Shown here one piece after another: positions 42,224 to 51,129 of a stretch of 64,000 nt of DNA. The stretch spans positions 1 through 64,000 of the forward strand of contig JAFRRO010000049.1 of NCBI GenBank assembly GCA_017428025.1. Direction: 5' to 3'. The notes below the pieces were generated by a model, which worked only from the letters and a program-made list of their open reading frames with translations, made no database searches and had not been told where the DNA came from. Every line of letters starts with the position of its first letter. The stretch's first letter is position 1. The stretch is from Clostridia bacterium (lineage in GTDB: Bacteria > Bacillota > Clostridia > Christensenellales > CAG-138). The translations under genes were made by a program, and so were the position numbers.

Positions 42224-43168
42224 ATGCAGGGGCGCGTCTCTTTGGGGATCGATACGAGCTGCTACACCACCTCGGTTGCATGTACGGACAAACGGAGCAT
42301 CGTCTTTGAAAAACGGACGATGCTTTCGGTGCCTTTTGGCAACCGCGGACTGCGGCAGTCGGAGGGGCTTTTTCAGCATGTGAAGCAGCTTTCTCCGCTG
42401 CTCTGCGAGCTGTTCGAAACCGTGGACGCATCGCGCGTCGCCGCAGTTGCGGTCAGCGCGTCGCCGACCTCGCGTAAAGACAGCTATATGCCGGTGTTCC
42501 TTGCCGGATTGAAACAGGCCGAAACGCTTGCCGCGGCGCTGCACGTTCCGCTGTATCGCGTCGATCATCAGAGCGGGCATATCCGCGCCGCGCTGTACGG
42601 AAACGAAACGCTGCTGGAACGCGAACGCTTACTTGCGGCGCATATCAGCGGCGGAACGACGGACGTTTTGCTTGTGGAGCCGCACCGGGACGCGCCGTAT
42701 CGGATTGAGCAGGTCGGCACGTCGACCGATCTGCACGCCGGTCAGTTCGTGGATCGCGTCGGCGTCGCGCTCGGTCTGCCGTTTCCCGCGGGAAAGCATC
42801 TGGAAGCGCTTGCAAAGAGGGCGCAGAACAAGGATATCAAGCTGGCCGGTACGGTCAGAAACGGCAGCTGTTCCTTCTCCGGCGCGGAATCCGCTGCACA
42901 GCGGCTGCTGCATACGGTGCCGGACGAGGAGCTTGCCTACGGCGTGTACGACTGCCTCGCAAGAACGCTGTCCAAGATGTTTGCGGCGGCGACGGAGCAA
43001 TACGGCGATCTGCCGATCCTGATCTGCGGCGGCGTCGCATCGTCCGAACTGCTGCGCACGCTGCTCAAAAAGCGCTGCCGCGAAACGCTGTACTTCGGCG
43101 AACCGGCGTATTCGTCGGACAACGCGGTCGGCGCGGCGCTGCTCGGCGCGGATCGGGGGCAGCTATGA
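42224..43168 (+). CDS. Kae1/TsaD-like ASKHA protein
   Basis: 314 residues of the ASKHA fold. GIDTSCYTTSVA opens the first nucleotide-binding lobe, VDHQSGH matches the metal-binding HxxGH of TsaD, and ISGGTTDVLL and CGGVASSELL follow. It is shorter and more divergent than TsaD, and lies between nusB and xseA, a place where Clostridia often carry a second TsaD-like gene. True t6A synthesis needs TsaD itself, perhaps encoded elsewhere. Its role is thus open. Overlaps xseA by ATGA. Confidence 0.8.
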   Translation: MQGRVSLGIDTSCYTTSVACTDKRSIVFEKRTMLSVPFGNRGLRQSEGLFQHVKQLSPLLCELFETVDASRVAAVAVSASPTSRKDSYMPVFLAGLKQAETLAAALHVPLYRVDHQSGHIRAALYGNETLLERERLLAAHISGGTTDVLLVEPHRDAPYRIEQVGTSTDLHAGQFVDRVGVALGLPFPAGKHLEALAKRAQNKDIKLAGTVRNGSCSFSGAESAAQRLLHTVPDEELAYGVYDCLARTLSKMFAAATEQYGDLPILICGGVASSELLRTLLKKRCRETLYFGEPAYSSDNAVGAALLGADRGQL

Positions 43169-44373
43169 GCGAACTGAAGCCCGTATTTACGGTACACGAA
43201 CTCAATGAATATATCGATCTGATGCTCGGTTTCGATCCGAACCTCAAGGATCTCGCCGTCGAGGGCGAACTAGAGGCGGTCAAGCGGCATTCCTCCGGGC
43301 ATCTGTACTTTACGCTCAAAGACGAGCAGGCGTCCGTCAACTGCGTCATGTTCCGCCAGTATGTGATGGGACTGCGCTTTCTGCCGAAGGACGGGCAGCG
43401 CGTGCGGCTCGTCGGCAGAGCGAGCCTCTATCAGCGCGACGGACGGTTTCAGCTGATGGCGACCGGACTGATGCCGAAGGGCGACGGTTCGCTGTACGCC
43501 GCGTTCGCCGCATACAAGGAAGAATTGAAGAACCGCGGATGGTTCGACGAATCGCTGAAAAAGCCGATCCCGTTTCTGCCGAAAGCCGTCGGCATGGTCA
43601 CAAGCGCAAACGGTGCCGCGTGGCGCGACGTGCAGAACGTGATCGCGCGCCGGTTCCCCCAGATGCCGCTTCTGCTGTATCCGACGGCGGTGCAGGGCGA
43701 GGACGCGGCGGAGGAGATCGCAAAAGCGATCGACCTTGCGGATTCGGAACGGCGCTGCGACGTGCTGATCGTCGGTCGCGGCGGCGGAAGCATGGAGGAC
43801 CTGTGGGCATTCAACGAGCCGCCGGTCGCCGATGCGATTCACCGCTGTACGATTCCGGTGATCTCCGCGGTCGGGCACGAAACGGACGTTTCGATCAGCG
43901 ATTTTATCGCGGACCTTCGCGCGCCGACGCCGTCGGCAGCCGCCGAGCTTGCCGTACCGCAGTGGGATGCGCTCACGGCGTCCCTGCAAACGACCGGTGA
44001 ACGGCTTAAAAACGCGCTGCAAAACGGCATCAGGCGCAAGCGGGACCGGCTCGATATCCTGTTCGGCGACTCCGTTCTGCTGAAGCTGCATCGCGCGATC
44101 GACCAGAGAAGGCAGACTGCTGACGAACTGCACACCGCAATGCAGCGGTCGGCGGAGCGCTCTCTTGAAGCGCAAAAACACAATCTCGAACGCGAGCACG
44201 AACGCCTGCGCGCGTACAGCCCGCAGCAGACTTTGAAGCGCGGCTTCGCGCTTGTCGCAAAGAACCGTACCGTCGTATCGCGCGCAGAGGATCTCGCCTT
44301 GAACGACGGCGTCACGATCCGATTCTATGACGGAACGGTCCGCGCAACCGTGACCGGAAAGGAAGAAGCATGA
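43165..44373 (+). CDS. xseA: Exodeoxyribonuclease VII large subunit
   Basis: 402 residues. Degrades single-stranded DNA to oligonucleotides with XseB. The N-terminal OB domain (LKDLAVEGELEAVKRHSSGHLYFTLKD), the catalytic part with MVTSANGAAWRDVQNVI, VGRGGGSMEDLWAFN and SAVGHETDVSISDFIADLRAPTPSAAAEL, and a coiled-coil C-terminus are all present. Overlaps both neighbours by ATGA, so xseA and xseB are translationally coupled. Confidence 0.97.
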   Translation: MSELKPVFTVHELNEYIDLMLGFDPNLKDLAVEGELEAVKRHSSGHLYFTLKDEQASVNCVMFRQYVMGLRFLPKDGQRVRLVGRASLYQRDGRFQLMATGLMPKGDGSLYAAFAAYKEELKNRGWFDESLKKPIPFLPKAVGMVTSANGAAWRDVQNVIARRFPQMPLLLYPTAVQGEDAAEEIAKAIDLADSERRCDVLIVGRGGGSMEDLWAFNEPPVADAIHRCTIPVISAVGHETDVSISDFIADLRAPTPSAAAELAVPQWDALTASLQTTGERLKNALQNGIRRKRDRLDILFGDSVLLKLHRAIDQRRQTADELHTAMQRSAERSLEAQKHNLEREHERLRAYSPQQTLKRGFALVAKNRTVVSRAEDLALNDGVTIRFYDGTVRATVTGKEEA

Positions 44374-44567
44374 GCAAAACCAAGACGTACGAACAGAAAC
44401 AGGACGAACTCGAAGCGATCGTCGCAAAGCTCGAAAGCGGCAACGTTCCGCTCGACGAGATGATCGCACTCTACGAACAGGGCGAAGCGCTCTATCGCGA
44501 ATGCGCCGAAACGCTCGACGCGTACGAAAAGCGTCTCGAGAGCTTCGCAAAGAAGGAGAACGACTGA
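44370..44567 (+). CDS. xseB: Exodeoxyribonuclease VII small subunit
   Basis: 65 residues, normal size. YEQKQDELEAIVAKLESGNVPLDEMIALYEQGEAL is the whole conserved core. It forms the helical hairpins that wrap the XseA coiled coil. Start overlaps xseA, stop overlaps the ispA start by one base (TGATG). Confidence 0.95.
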   Translation: MSKTKTYEQKQDELEAIVAKLESGNVPLDEMIALYEQGEALYRECAETLDAYEKRLESFAKKEND

Positions 44568-45367
44568 TGCTGGAACGCGAACGCGAACGGGTGGAACGCG
44601 CGCTCGACGCATACATGGCTGCAGATCCCTCCGCGCCGCTTCTCCTGAAGAGCATGGAATACAGCCTGCTGGACGGCGGGAAACGGATTCGGCCGTGCCT
44701 TCTGCTGCTCGTTTCCGAAATGCTCGGCGGCGAGGAAGCGACGGCGATGCCGTTTGCCTGCGCATTGGAGATGGTCCATTGCTATTCGCTGATCCACGAC
44801 GATCTGCCAGCAATGGACAACGATTCGATGCGGCGCGGCAGACCGAGCAACCATGTCCGGTTCGGCGAGGACAACGCGATCCTGGCGGGCGACGGACTTC
44901 TGACAAAGGCGGGGCTTCTGCTGATGCGGCAAAACGGCTTTGATCCGGCGAAGCAGGCGATCTTCGAAGGCGCGTATGCAATGGTCAGCGGACAGAGCGA
45001 CGATCTGAATCTCAACGAACGCAGCGCGGAAACGCTTGAGCGGATTCACCGACGCAAAACCGGCGCGCTGTTTCGCGCGGCGTGCAGAGCGGGTGCGTTC
45101 GTTTCGGATCCGGCTCGCGCAGATGAGATGGGAACGCTCGGCGATACGCTCGGACTGCTCTTTCAGATGACGGACGATCTTCTGGACGCAGAGAAGGACC
45201 GCGAAGAGGACAAACTCACCTATCTGACGTTTTACGGCGAGGCGGAGACCAAACGGTTTATCGAGGAAGCGGCGCAGCAGGCGCAAATGATTTTGCAGGC
45301 ATACCGCGGCGAAGCGGCGGACAAGCTTCGCGCGCTGGTATCGGCACTACGGAGCAGAACGGAATAA
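44567..45367 (+). CDS. ispA: Polyprenyl (farnesyl/geranylgeranyl) diphosphate synthase
   Basis: 266 residues. Condenses IPP with allylic diphosphates. First Asp-rich motif DDLPAMDND, second DDLLD, plus GGKRIRP and the KTGALFRAA segment. The residue pattern before the first motif (CYSLIHDD) suggests a C15 product, but product length is inference. Start ATG 44567, overlapping the xseB stop; AAGGAG is 7 nt upstream. Sits directly before dxs, so the two form an isoprenoid unit. Confidence 0.93.
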   Translation: MLERERERVERALDAYMAADPSAPLLLKSMEYSLLDGGKRIRPCLLLLVSEMLGGEEATAMPFACALEMVHCYSLIHDDLPAMDNDSMRRGRPSNHVRFGEDNAILAGDGLLTKAGLLLMRQNGFDPAKQAIFEGAYAMVSGQSDDLNLNERSAETLERIHRRKTGALFRAACRAGAFVSDPARADEMGTLGDTLGLLFQMTDDLLDAEKDREEDKLTYLTFYGEAETKRFIEEAAQQAQMILQAYRGEAADKLRALVSALRSRTE

Positions 45368-45368
45368 T

Positions 45369-47198
45369 ATGAACTATCCGATCCTGGATACCATCAACAA
45401 TATTCAAGACTTCAAAGCGCTGAAGGAAGAACAGCTTCCCGCGCTTTGCGAGGAACTGCGCGCGTTTATGATCGAACACGTGTCCAAAACGGGCGGACAC
45501 CTTGCGTCGAGCCTCGGCGCGGTCGAGCTGATCGTTGCCATGCATTACGTGTTCGACAGTCCGAAGGACAAGCTGGTGTTCGACGTCGGACATCAGGCGT
45601 ACGTGCATAAGATCCTGACCGGACGCAAGGATGCGTTCGACACCCTGCGGCAGGAGAACGGCATATCCGGATTCCCGAAGCACAGCGAAAGCGAGCACGA
45701 CGTATTCAATACCGGTCACGCCAGCACGGCGATTTCCGCCGCGCTCGGTCTTGCACGCGCCATGAAGCACAACGGCGAAACCGGCAAGGCGGTCGCGCTC
45801 GTCGGCGACGGCGCCATGACCGGTGGATTGTCGTTCGAAGCGCTCGACGACGCGGGGCAGGAGAAGATACCGATGCTCGTCATCCTGAACGACAATCAGA
45901 TGTCGATCAGCAAGAACGTCGGCGGCATCAACAACTCCCTGACGATGATGCGCACCAACCGCGCATACAACGCGTTCAAACGCTGGCTGAACGGCATCCT
46001 TGAGACGAGCAGCTTCGGCAAAAAGCTCGGGAAGCGCATGGAACGGTTCAAGAACCGCATCAAGCAGTTCTTTGCGCCGAATCTGCCGTTTGAGGAATTC
46101 GGGATCCTCTATCTCGGACCGATCGACGGACACGACGTGCGAAAGGTCATCAAGTACCTCCGCCGCTGCCGCGAGCTCAACAAACCGATCATCCTGCACG
46201 CTTTCACCACCAAGGGCAAGGGCTATCCGTTTGCGGTTGAGAACCCAGAAAAGTTCCACGGCATCGCGCCGTTCGAAGTGATGACCGGCGAGGTCAGCCC
46301 GCAGCGACAGAAGACCTGCTCCGAAGTGTTCGGCGAAACGATGATTCGCCTTGCAAAGGAAAACGATCGCATCGTCGCAATCACGGCGGCGATGTCCGCA
46401 GGAACCGGACTGCAGCCGTTTGCGGAACAGTTTCCGAACCGCTTCTATGACGTCGGCATCGCCGAGGGGCATGCGGTCACGATGGCGGCAGGACTTGCGC
46501 GCGGCGGAATGCGTCCGGTCGTTGCGGTCTATTCCTCGTTCCTGCAGCGCGCGTACGACTCGCTGCTGCACGATGTGTGCCTGCAAAAGCTGCCGGTCGT
46601 GATTGCGCTCGATCGCGCGGGGCTTGTCGGCGCCGACGGCGAAACGCATCAGGGCATGTTCGATCCCGCGTTTTTGTCGTCGATGCCGTATCTTGCGGTA
46701 TACGCGCCTTCGACGCAGCGGGAGCTGGTCGCCATGCTCGAAATGGCGGTTTCGCGTACGGAACCCGCCGTGGTGCGCTATCCGAGAGGTTCGCTGCCGG
46801 ATACGCCGATGCAGAACCCTGTCGAATTCGGCAAGTGGGAAATCCTCGAACCGATCCGCGACGTGACCGTTGTCACGCACGGAACGCTCGTACCCTTGGC
46901 GCAGCGGATCGCAAAGGAGAACAACGCAGGTCTTGTGAACGCGCGGTTTTTGCAGCCGATGGATGCGGACCTGATTGCGTATTTCAAAGCGCATCAAACG
47001 CGTCTCCTGGTACTCGAGGAGAACACCGTTTCGCTCGGAGAAAAGCTCGCGCTTGCGGCGAATCCCTGCAAAGTCCGTTCGATCGCGCTGCCGACCGAGC
47101 CGATTCCGCATGCGTCGGTGTCGCGACAACGTGAACGGTACGGTCTGTCGGAAGCGCATGTGACGGAAGCGCTGCGCGCGCTCAAGGAGGAAACATGA
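45369..47198 (+). CDS. dxs: 1-deoxy-D-xylulose-5-phosphate synthase
   Basis: 609 residues. Thiamine-diphosphate enzyme that joins pyruvate and glyceraldehyde-3-phosphate, the entry step of the MEP isoprenoid pathway. The TPP domain has GGHLASSLGAVEL, FDVGHQAYVHKILTGR and GDGAMTGG followed by the NDNQMSIS; the pyrimidine domain has YDVGIAEGHAVTMAAG and DRAGLVGADGETHQG. Starts 1 nt after ispA. No break seen. Confidence 0.97.
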   Translation: MNYPILDTINNIQDFKALKEEQLPALCEELRAFMIEHVSKTGGHLASSLGAVELIVAMHYVFDSPKDKLVFDVGHQAYVHKILTGRKDAFDTLRQENGISGFPKHSESEHDVFNTGHASTAISAALGLARAMKHNGETGKAVALVGDGAMTGGLSFEALDDAGQEKIPMLVILNDNQMSISKNVGGINNSLTMMRTNRAYNAFKRWLNGILETSSFGKKLGKRMERFKNRIKQFFAPNLPFEEFGILYLGPIDGHDVRKVIKYLRRCRELNKPIILHAFTTKGKGYPFAVENPEKFHGIAPFEVMTGEVSPQRQKTCSEVFGETMIRLAKENDRIVAITAAMSAGTGLQPFAEQFPNRFYDVGIAEGHAVTMAAGLARGGMRPVVAVYSSFLQRAYDSLLHDVCLQKLPVVIALDRAGLVGADGETHQGMFDPAFLSSMPYLAVYAPSTQRELVAMLEMAVSRTEPAVVRYPRGSLPDTPMQNPVEFGKWEILEPIRDVTVVTHGTLVPLAQRIAKENNAGLVNARFLQPMDADLIAYFKAHQTRLLVLEENTVSLGEKLALAANPCKVRSIALPTEPIPHASVSRQRERYGLSEAHVTEALRALKEET

Positions 47199-48016
47199 CA
47201 AAGGTACGTCTGGACGTCGAAATGGTGACGCGTGGGCTTTGCCCCACGCGCGAAAAAGCACGTGCGCTGATCCTTGCGGGAGAGGTGCGCGTCAACGGCG
47301 TGCGTGCCGATAAGGCGGGGCAGGAGATCGCACAGGAAGCGGAGATCACGGTCGTCGAGGACGCGATCCCCTTTGTGAGCCGCGGCGGTCTGAAACTCGA
47401 TAAAGCGATCCGTGTGTTCCCGATCGATCTATGCGATCGCGTCTGTGCGGACATCGGCGCGTCCACCGGCGGTTTCACGGACGTGATGCTGAAAAACGGC
47501 GCAAAGCATGTGTATTCGATCGACGTCGGCTATGGGCAGCTCGACTGGACGCTGCGCAACGATCCGCGCGTGACGGTGATGGAGCGCACCAACGCGCGCT
47601 TCATGGAACCGGACTGGTTTCCCGAACCGATCTCGTTTGCATCGATCGACGTGTCCTTCATTTCGCTTCGCCTGATCCTGCCGCCGCTGTTTGCATGCCT
47701 GCCGGAAGGCGGGGAGACGGTCGCGCTCATCAAGCCGCAGTTCGAAGCGGGCAGAAGCGAGATCGGCAAGAACGGCGTCGTGCGTGACGCGGCGGTGCAC
47801 GAACGCGTCATTCGCGATATGGTCGCGTTTGCGGAATCGATCGGTTTTACCGTAAAAGGGCTTTCCTATTCGCCGATCACGGGACCGAAGGGGAATGTCG
47901 AGTTCCTTTTATACATTTTTAAAGGATGTACCAAAAACGTCCCAGAACTGCATAAAATTACGGATACAATTCCCGAAATCGTGAAAAATGCCCATTTATT
48001 GGGCAAATCCTGTTAA
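47195..48016 (+). CDS. tlyA: TlyA-family rRNA 2'-O-methyltransferase / hemolysin-like protein
   Basis: 273 residues. S4 RNA-binding domain first (RLDVEMVTRGLCPTREKARALILAGEVRVNG), then an FtsJ-like Rossmann domain with the SAM motif DIGASTGGFTDVML, DVGYGQLDW and SFISLRLILPPL. In Mycobacterium TlyA methylates 16S and 23S rRNA cytidines. Overlaps dxs by 4 nt and lies in the conserved dxs-tlyA-nadK-argR-recN order. Confidence 0.95.
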   Translation: MTKVRLDVEMVTRGLCPTREKARALILAGEVRVNGVRADKAGQEIAQEAEITVVEDAIPFVSRGGLKLDKAIRVFPIDLCDRVCADIGASTGGFTDVMLKNGAKHVYSIDVGYGQLDWTLRNDPRVTVMERTNARFMEPDWFPEPISFASIDVSFISLRLILPPLFACLPEGGETVALIKPQFEAGRSEIGKNGVVRDAAVHERVIRDMVAFAESIGFTVKGLSYSPITGPKGNVEFLLYIFKGCTKNVPELHKITDTIPEIVKNAHLLGKSC

Positions 48017-48034
48017 AATTTATTCATAATTTAC

Positions 48035-48063
48035 TTGCCATTTTGAAAAATGGTATGTATAAT
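48035..48063 (+). promoter_or_regulatory. Promoter of nadK-argR-recN with an operator-like palindrome
   Basis: TTGCCA (48035-48040), 17 bp, TATAAT (48058-48063). The spacer holds the inverted repeat CCATTTT-GA-AAAATGG (48038-48053), well placed for a repressor. The regulator is unknown. Confidence 0.7.
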
Positions 48064-48097
48064 GGTACCGAAATATTCAAGAGTGGGAGGTTGCGCC

Positions 48098-48883
48098 ATG
48101 CACCTTGTGTTTGCAGCGCATGCCGATAAAGCGGCGCCGAAAGCAGCCTGCCGACGATTGATGAAGATTTCGGAAGAGGCAGGGTTCACCTGTGAACTCC
48201 TGTCGGACGAACTGCAGATTCCCGAAGACGCGGAAGCTGTGATCGTTGCCGTCGGTGGCGACGGAAACTTCATTCGCACGGCGCACCGCGCATGCGAACG
48301 GAATCTGCCGCTGTTCGGCGTCAACTGCGGACACGTCGGATTTCTGACGGAGTGGACCGAAAATGCGTTCCCGAACGCGCTGGAAGCGCTGAAGACCGGC
48401 GACTACCGCGTGAAGGATGTGCCGATGCTTTCCGCAAAGGTCAACGATGCGACCGCGCGCGATTGTTTCAACGACCTGCTGGTGTATAAACAATCGTTTT
48501 CGGGCGTCGCGAAGATCTCGCTTGCGATCGACGGACAGTCGGTCGGCGCGCTGAACGGCGACGGTCTCATCATCGCAACCGCGATCGGATCGACGGGGTA
48601 TTCGCTCTCGGCGGGCGGACCGATCGTGGCGGACGGTCTGGACGCAATGTTGATCACGCCGATCTGCGCGCACACGTTGCATTTCCGTCCGGTAGTCGCA
48701 TCCGTCGATTCCGTGCTGACGATGACGATGGAGGACGGCGGGTTCCTCGCTTCGGACGGCGACCGGTTCTGTTCGGTGCAGAGCGGCGATCGCATCACGG
48801 TGACGCGTTCCGCGCAGACCGTACGGCTGCTCACCTTCCGAAAACGGAATCTCTTTCGGCTGATTTCCGAGAAACTGATTTAA
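48098..48883 (+). CDS. nadK: NAD kinase
   Basis: 261 residues. Phosphorylates NAD to NADP. GGDGNFIRTAHRA is the nucleotide-binding GGDGN motif; NCGHVGFLTEW, FNDLLVYK, TAIGSTGYSLSAGGPIV and TPICAHTLHFRPVV are further family segments. ATG at 48098 after GGGAGGTTGC; the open frame upstream runs into the promoter. First gene of the nadK-argR-recN transcript. Confidence 0.95.
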   Translation: MHLVFAAHADKAAPKAACRRLMKISEEAGFTCELLSDELQIPEDAEAVIVAVGGDGNFIRTAHRACERNLPLFGVNCGHVGFLTEWTENAFPNALEALKTGDYRVKDVPMLSAKVNDATARDCFNDLLVYKQSFSGVAKISLAIDGQSVGALNGDGLIIATAIGSTGYSLSAGGPIVADGLDAMLITPICAHTLHFRPVVASVDSVLTMTMEDGGFLASDGDRFCSVQSGDRITVTRSAQTVRLLTFRKRNLFRLISEKLI

Positions 48884-48910
48884 CTTTTAGAATAAACAGG
48901 GGTATTACGT

Positions 48911-49360
48911 ATGAAAACCAAGAGACATGCCATGATCCTGAAGCTGATCGCATCCGAAGATATCGACACGCAGGAGGAGCTTGCGCGGCTTCTGTCCGCA
49001 CAGGGGTTCACCGTCACGCAGGCGACCGTTTCCCGCGACATCAAGGAACTGCGCCTGATCAAGGTTCTGACCGGCGACGGACACTATAAATATGCAACGG
49101 TGGAGAAAGCGGAGACCGATCTGCAGGAACGCTTCATTCGCCTGTTCAGCAACTGCGTGGTTTCCATCACATCTTCGGGAAATCTGATCGTTCTCAAGAC
49201 CATGGCTGGCAGCGCCGCCGTTGCGGCGGAAGCGATCGACTCGCTCAAGTGGCCGGAGATCGCCGGTTCGATCGCGGGCGACAACACGATCTTTGTCGCC
49301 GTGCGCGAAGGCAAGAACGTTTCCGATCTCATCAAGAAGTTTCAGAAGATGATGAAGTAA
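48911..49360 (+). CDS. argR: Arginine repressor ArgR/AhrC
   Basis: 149 residues. N-terminal winged helix (ILKLIASEDIDTQEELARLLSAQGFTVTQATVSRDIKELRL) with the SRD recognition helix, and the C-terminal hexamerisation domain with GSAAVAAEAIDSL and the arginine-binding AGDNTIFVAV (GDDT-type motif). Represses arginine synthesis genes and activates catabolism in Bacillus. Starts 27 nt after nadK, weak GGGG ribosome binding site. Confidence 0.95.
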   Translation: MKTKRHAMILKLIASEDIDTQEELARLLSAQGFTVTQATVSRDIKELRLIKVLTGDGHYKYATVEKAETDLQERFIRLFSNCVVSITSSGNLIVLKTMAGSAAVAAEAIDSLKWPEIAGSIAGDNTIFVAVREGKNVSDLIKKFQKMMK

Positions 49361-49370
49361 CGGAGGACAC

Positions 49371-51044
49371 GTGCTCACACGCCTGAAAATTGCGAATATT
49401 GCTTTAATCGATAAGTCCGACATTGTTTTCGATGCGGGCTTTTCTGCACTGACGGGCGAAACCGGCGCGGGCAAATCGATCCTCATCGAGTCGGTCGGTT
49501 TCGTGCTCGGCGAGCGCGCAAGCCGCGAAAGCATCCGCACCGGTGCGGACAGAGCCGCCGTGGAAGCGACGTTCCTGCTTGCAAAGCAATCGCCTGCGCG
49601 CGCGTTTTTGGAGGAGCATCAGCTCGACAACGGCGACGAGCTCGTTCTGTACCGCGAACTTTCGACCGCGGGGCGCAACGTCTGCCGCGTCAACGGAACG
49701 CTGGTCAACACTGCGGAGCTCAAGCAGCTCGGCGATCTATTGGTCGACCTGCACGGACAGCATGCGCATCAGTCGCTTCTGAACGTCGAAACGCATCTCG
49801 GACTCATCGACGCGTATGCAAAAAGCAACGCCGATCATCTCTCGGATCGTGTGGAGGAGGCGCGTCAGCATGCGCTGAAGGTCGGTCACGATCTTCATGT
49901 TTTGAAAAACAATCTGCAGGAGCGCGAACGCCGCATCGATACGATCCGCTATCAGCTCAAGGAGATCGACGCGGTTGCGCCGGTCGACGGAGAGGAGGAA
50001 CAGCTCGAATCGGATCGCAGCAAGATGCGGAATGCGGAAACGATCGTCGAGGGACTGAACGCCGCCTATGAAGCGCTGTTTTCCGATTCCGGCGCGCTCT
50101 CGACGCTCAGCGAAGCGCGGGACGCGCTGAACCGGATCGGCGAATACGATCCTGCGTATCGCGCCATGTCGGAGCGTACGGACGATGCGTACTATGCGAT
50201 CGAGGACGTCGCATACGAACTGCGCGACGGTCGCGAAGCGTTCCGGTTCGATCCCGACCTTCTGGAGCAGACCGAAAGCCGCCTTGCCGCGCTGATGAAT
50301 CTCAAGCGCAAGTACGGCGCGACGCTTGCGGAGGTCCTTGCGTATCGCGACCGGCTGGATTCCGAACTGCGCATCCTGACCGACGGCGACAACCAGGTGG
50401 ATTCGCTCGAAGCCGCGTACCGCGATGCGGTGCAGTCGTTCGGAACGCTTGCGGAAACGCTCTCCGCCCGACGCAAAGCGGCCGCGCGCGTACTCTGCAG
50501 CGAAGCGGTCAAGCAGCTGAACGACATGGGCATGCCTCACGCAAAGCTTGAAGCCGCCTTTACGCATATCCCAGCGGAACAGCTTTCGGAAACCGGCGTC
50601 GACACCGTCGAGTTTCTGCTGTCCGCAAACCGCGGCGAGCCGGTCAAACCGCTTACGAAGGTCGCGAGCGGCGGCGAGATGTCGCGCATCATGCTTGCCA
50701 TGAAAGCCGCGCTGTCCGATGCGGACAGCATCGAAACGCTGGTCTTTGATGAGATCGACACCGGCATTTCCGGCATGGTCGCCAATACCGTCGCAAAGAA
50801 GATGCGCGCACTCGGCGAAAAGCATCAGGTGCTATGCGTGACGCATCTGCCGCAGATCGCCGCATATGCCGACGCGCAGTACGTCGCCTATAAGTATTCG
50901 GACGCGGAAAAGACACACAGCGTCACGCGGCGGCTGACCGAAAGCGAGCGTCCGAAGGAGCTTGCCCGCATCATGGGCGGCGAGGAAACCGATCAAAAAG
51001 CGATGGAGCACGCAAAAGCGCTGCTGCTTGCGGCAAAGCAATAA
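49371..51044 (+). CDS. recN: DNA repair protein RecN
   Basis: 557 residues, SMC-like. Walker A TGETGAGKS at about 28-36, coiled coils in the middle (about 150-350), and the C-terminal signature PLTKVASGGEMSRIMLAMKAAL followed by Walker B TLVFDEIDTGISG. It acts in double-strand break repair. GTG start at 49371, 3 nt after CGGAGGA-type sequence. Ends at a strong terminator that isolates it from spoIVB. Confidence 0.96.
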   Translation: MLTRLKIANIALIDKSDIVFDAGFSALTGETGAGKSILIESVGFVLGERASRESIRTGADRAAVEATFLLAKQSPARAFLEEHQLDNGDELVLYRELSTAGRNVCRVNGTLVNTAELKQLGDLLVDLHGQHAHQSLLNVETHLGLIDAYAKSNADHLSDRVEEARQHALKVGHDLHVLKNNLQERERRIDTIRYQLKEIDAVAPVDGEEEQLESDRSKMRNAETIVEGLNAAYEALFSDSGALSTLSEARDALNRIGEYDPAYRAMSERTDDAYYAIEDVAYELRDGREAFRFDPDLLEQTESRLAALMNLKRKYGATLAEVLAYRDRLDSELRILTDGDNQVDSLEAAYRDAVQSFGTLAETLSARRKAAARVLCSEAVKQLNDMGMPHAKLEAAFTHIPAEQLSETGVDTVEFLLSANRGEPVKPLTKVASGGEMSRIMLAMKAALSDADSIETLVFDEIDTGISGMVANTVAKKMRALGEKHQVLCVTHLPQIAAYADAQYVAYKYSDAEKTHSVTRRLTESERPKELARIMGGEETDQKAMEHAKALLLAAKQ

Positions 51045-51056
51045 CCGTTGATTTGT

Positions 51057-51081
51057 AAGAACCTCTGCGGAGGTTCTTTTT
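51057..51081 (+). terminator. Terminator after recN
   Basis: AAGAACCTC / GAGGTTCTT perfect 9-bp stem with TGCG loop, then TTT. Confidence 0.92.
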
Positions 51082-51110
51082 GTATGCTTTTTTGCAACCT
51101 GCGCACGATA
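51082..51110 (+). promoter_or_regulatory. Candidate forespore (sigma-F/G) promoter of spoIVB
   Basis: GTATG (51082-51086), 17 bp, CACGATA (51104-51110), a partial match to sigma-G GHATR-N18-CATWHTA. SpoIVB is forespore-expressed in Bacillus, and no sigma-A promoter is apparent. Confidence 0.3.
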
Positions 51111-51129
51111 TCGGCAAAGGAGAATGCTC

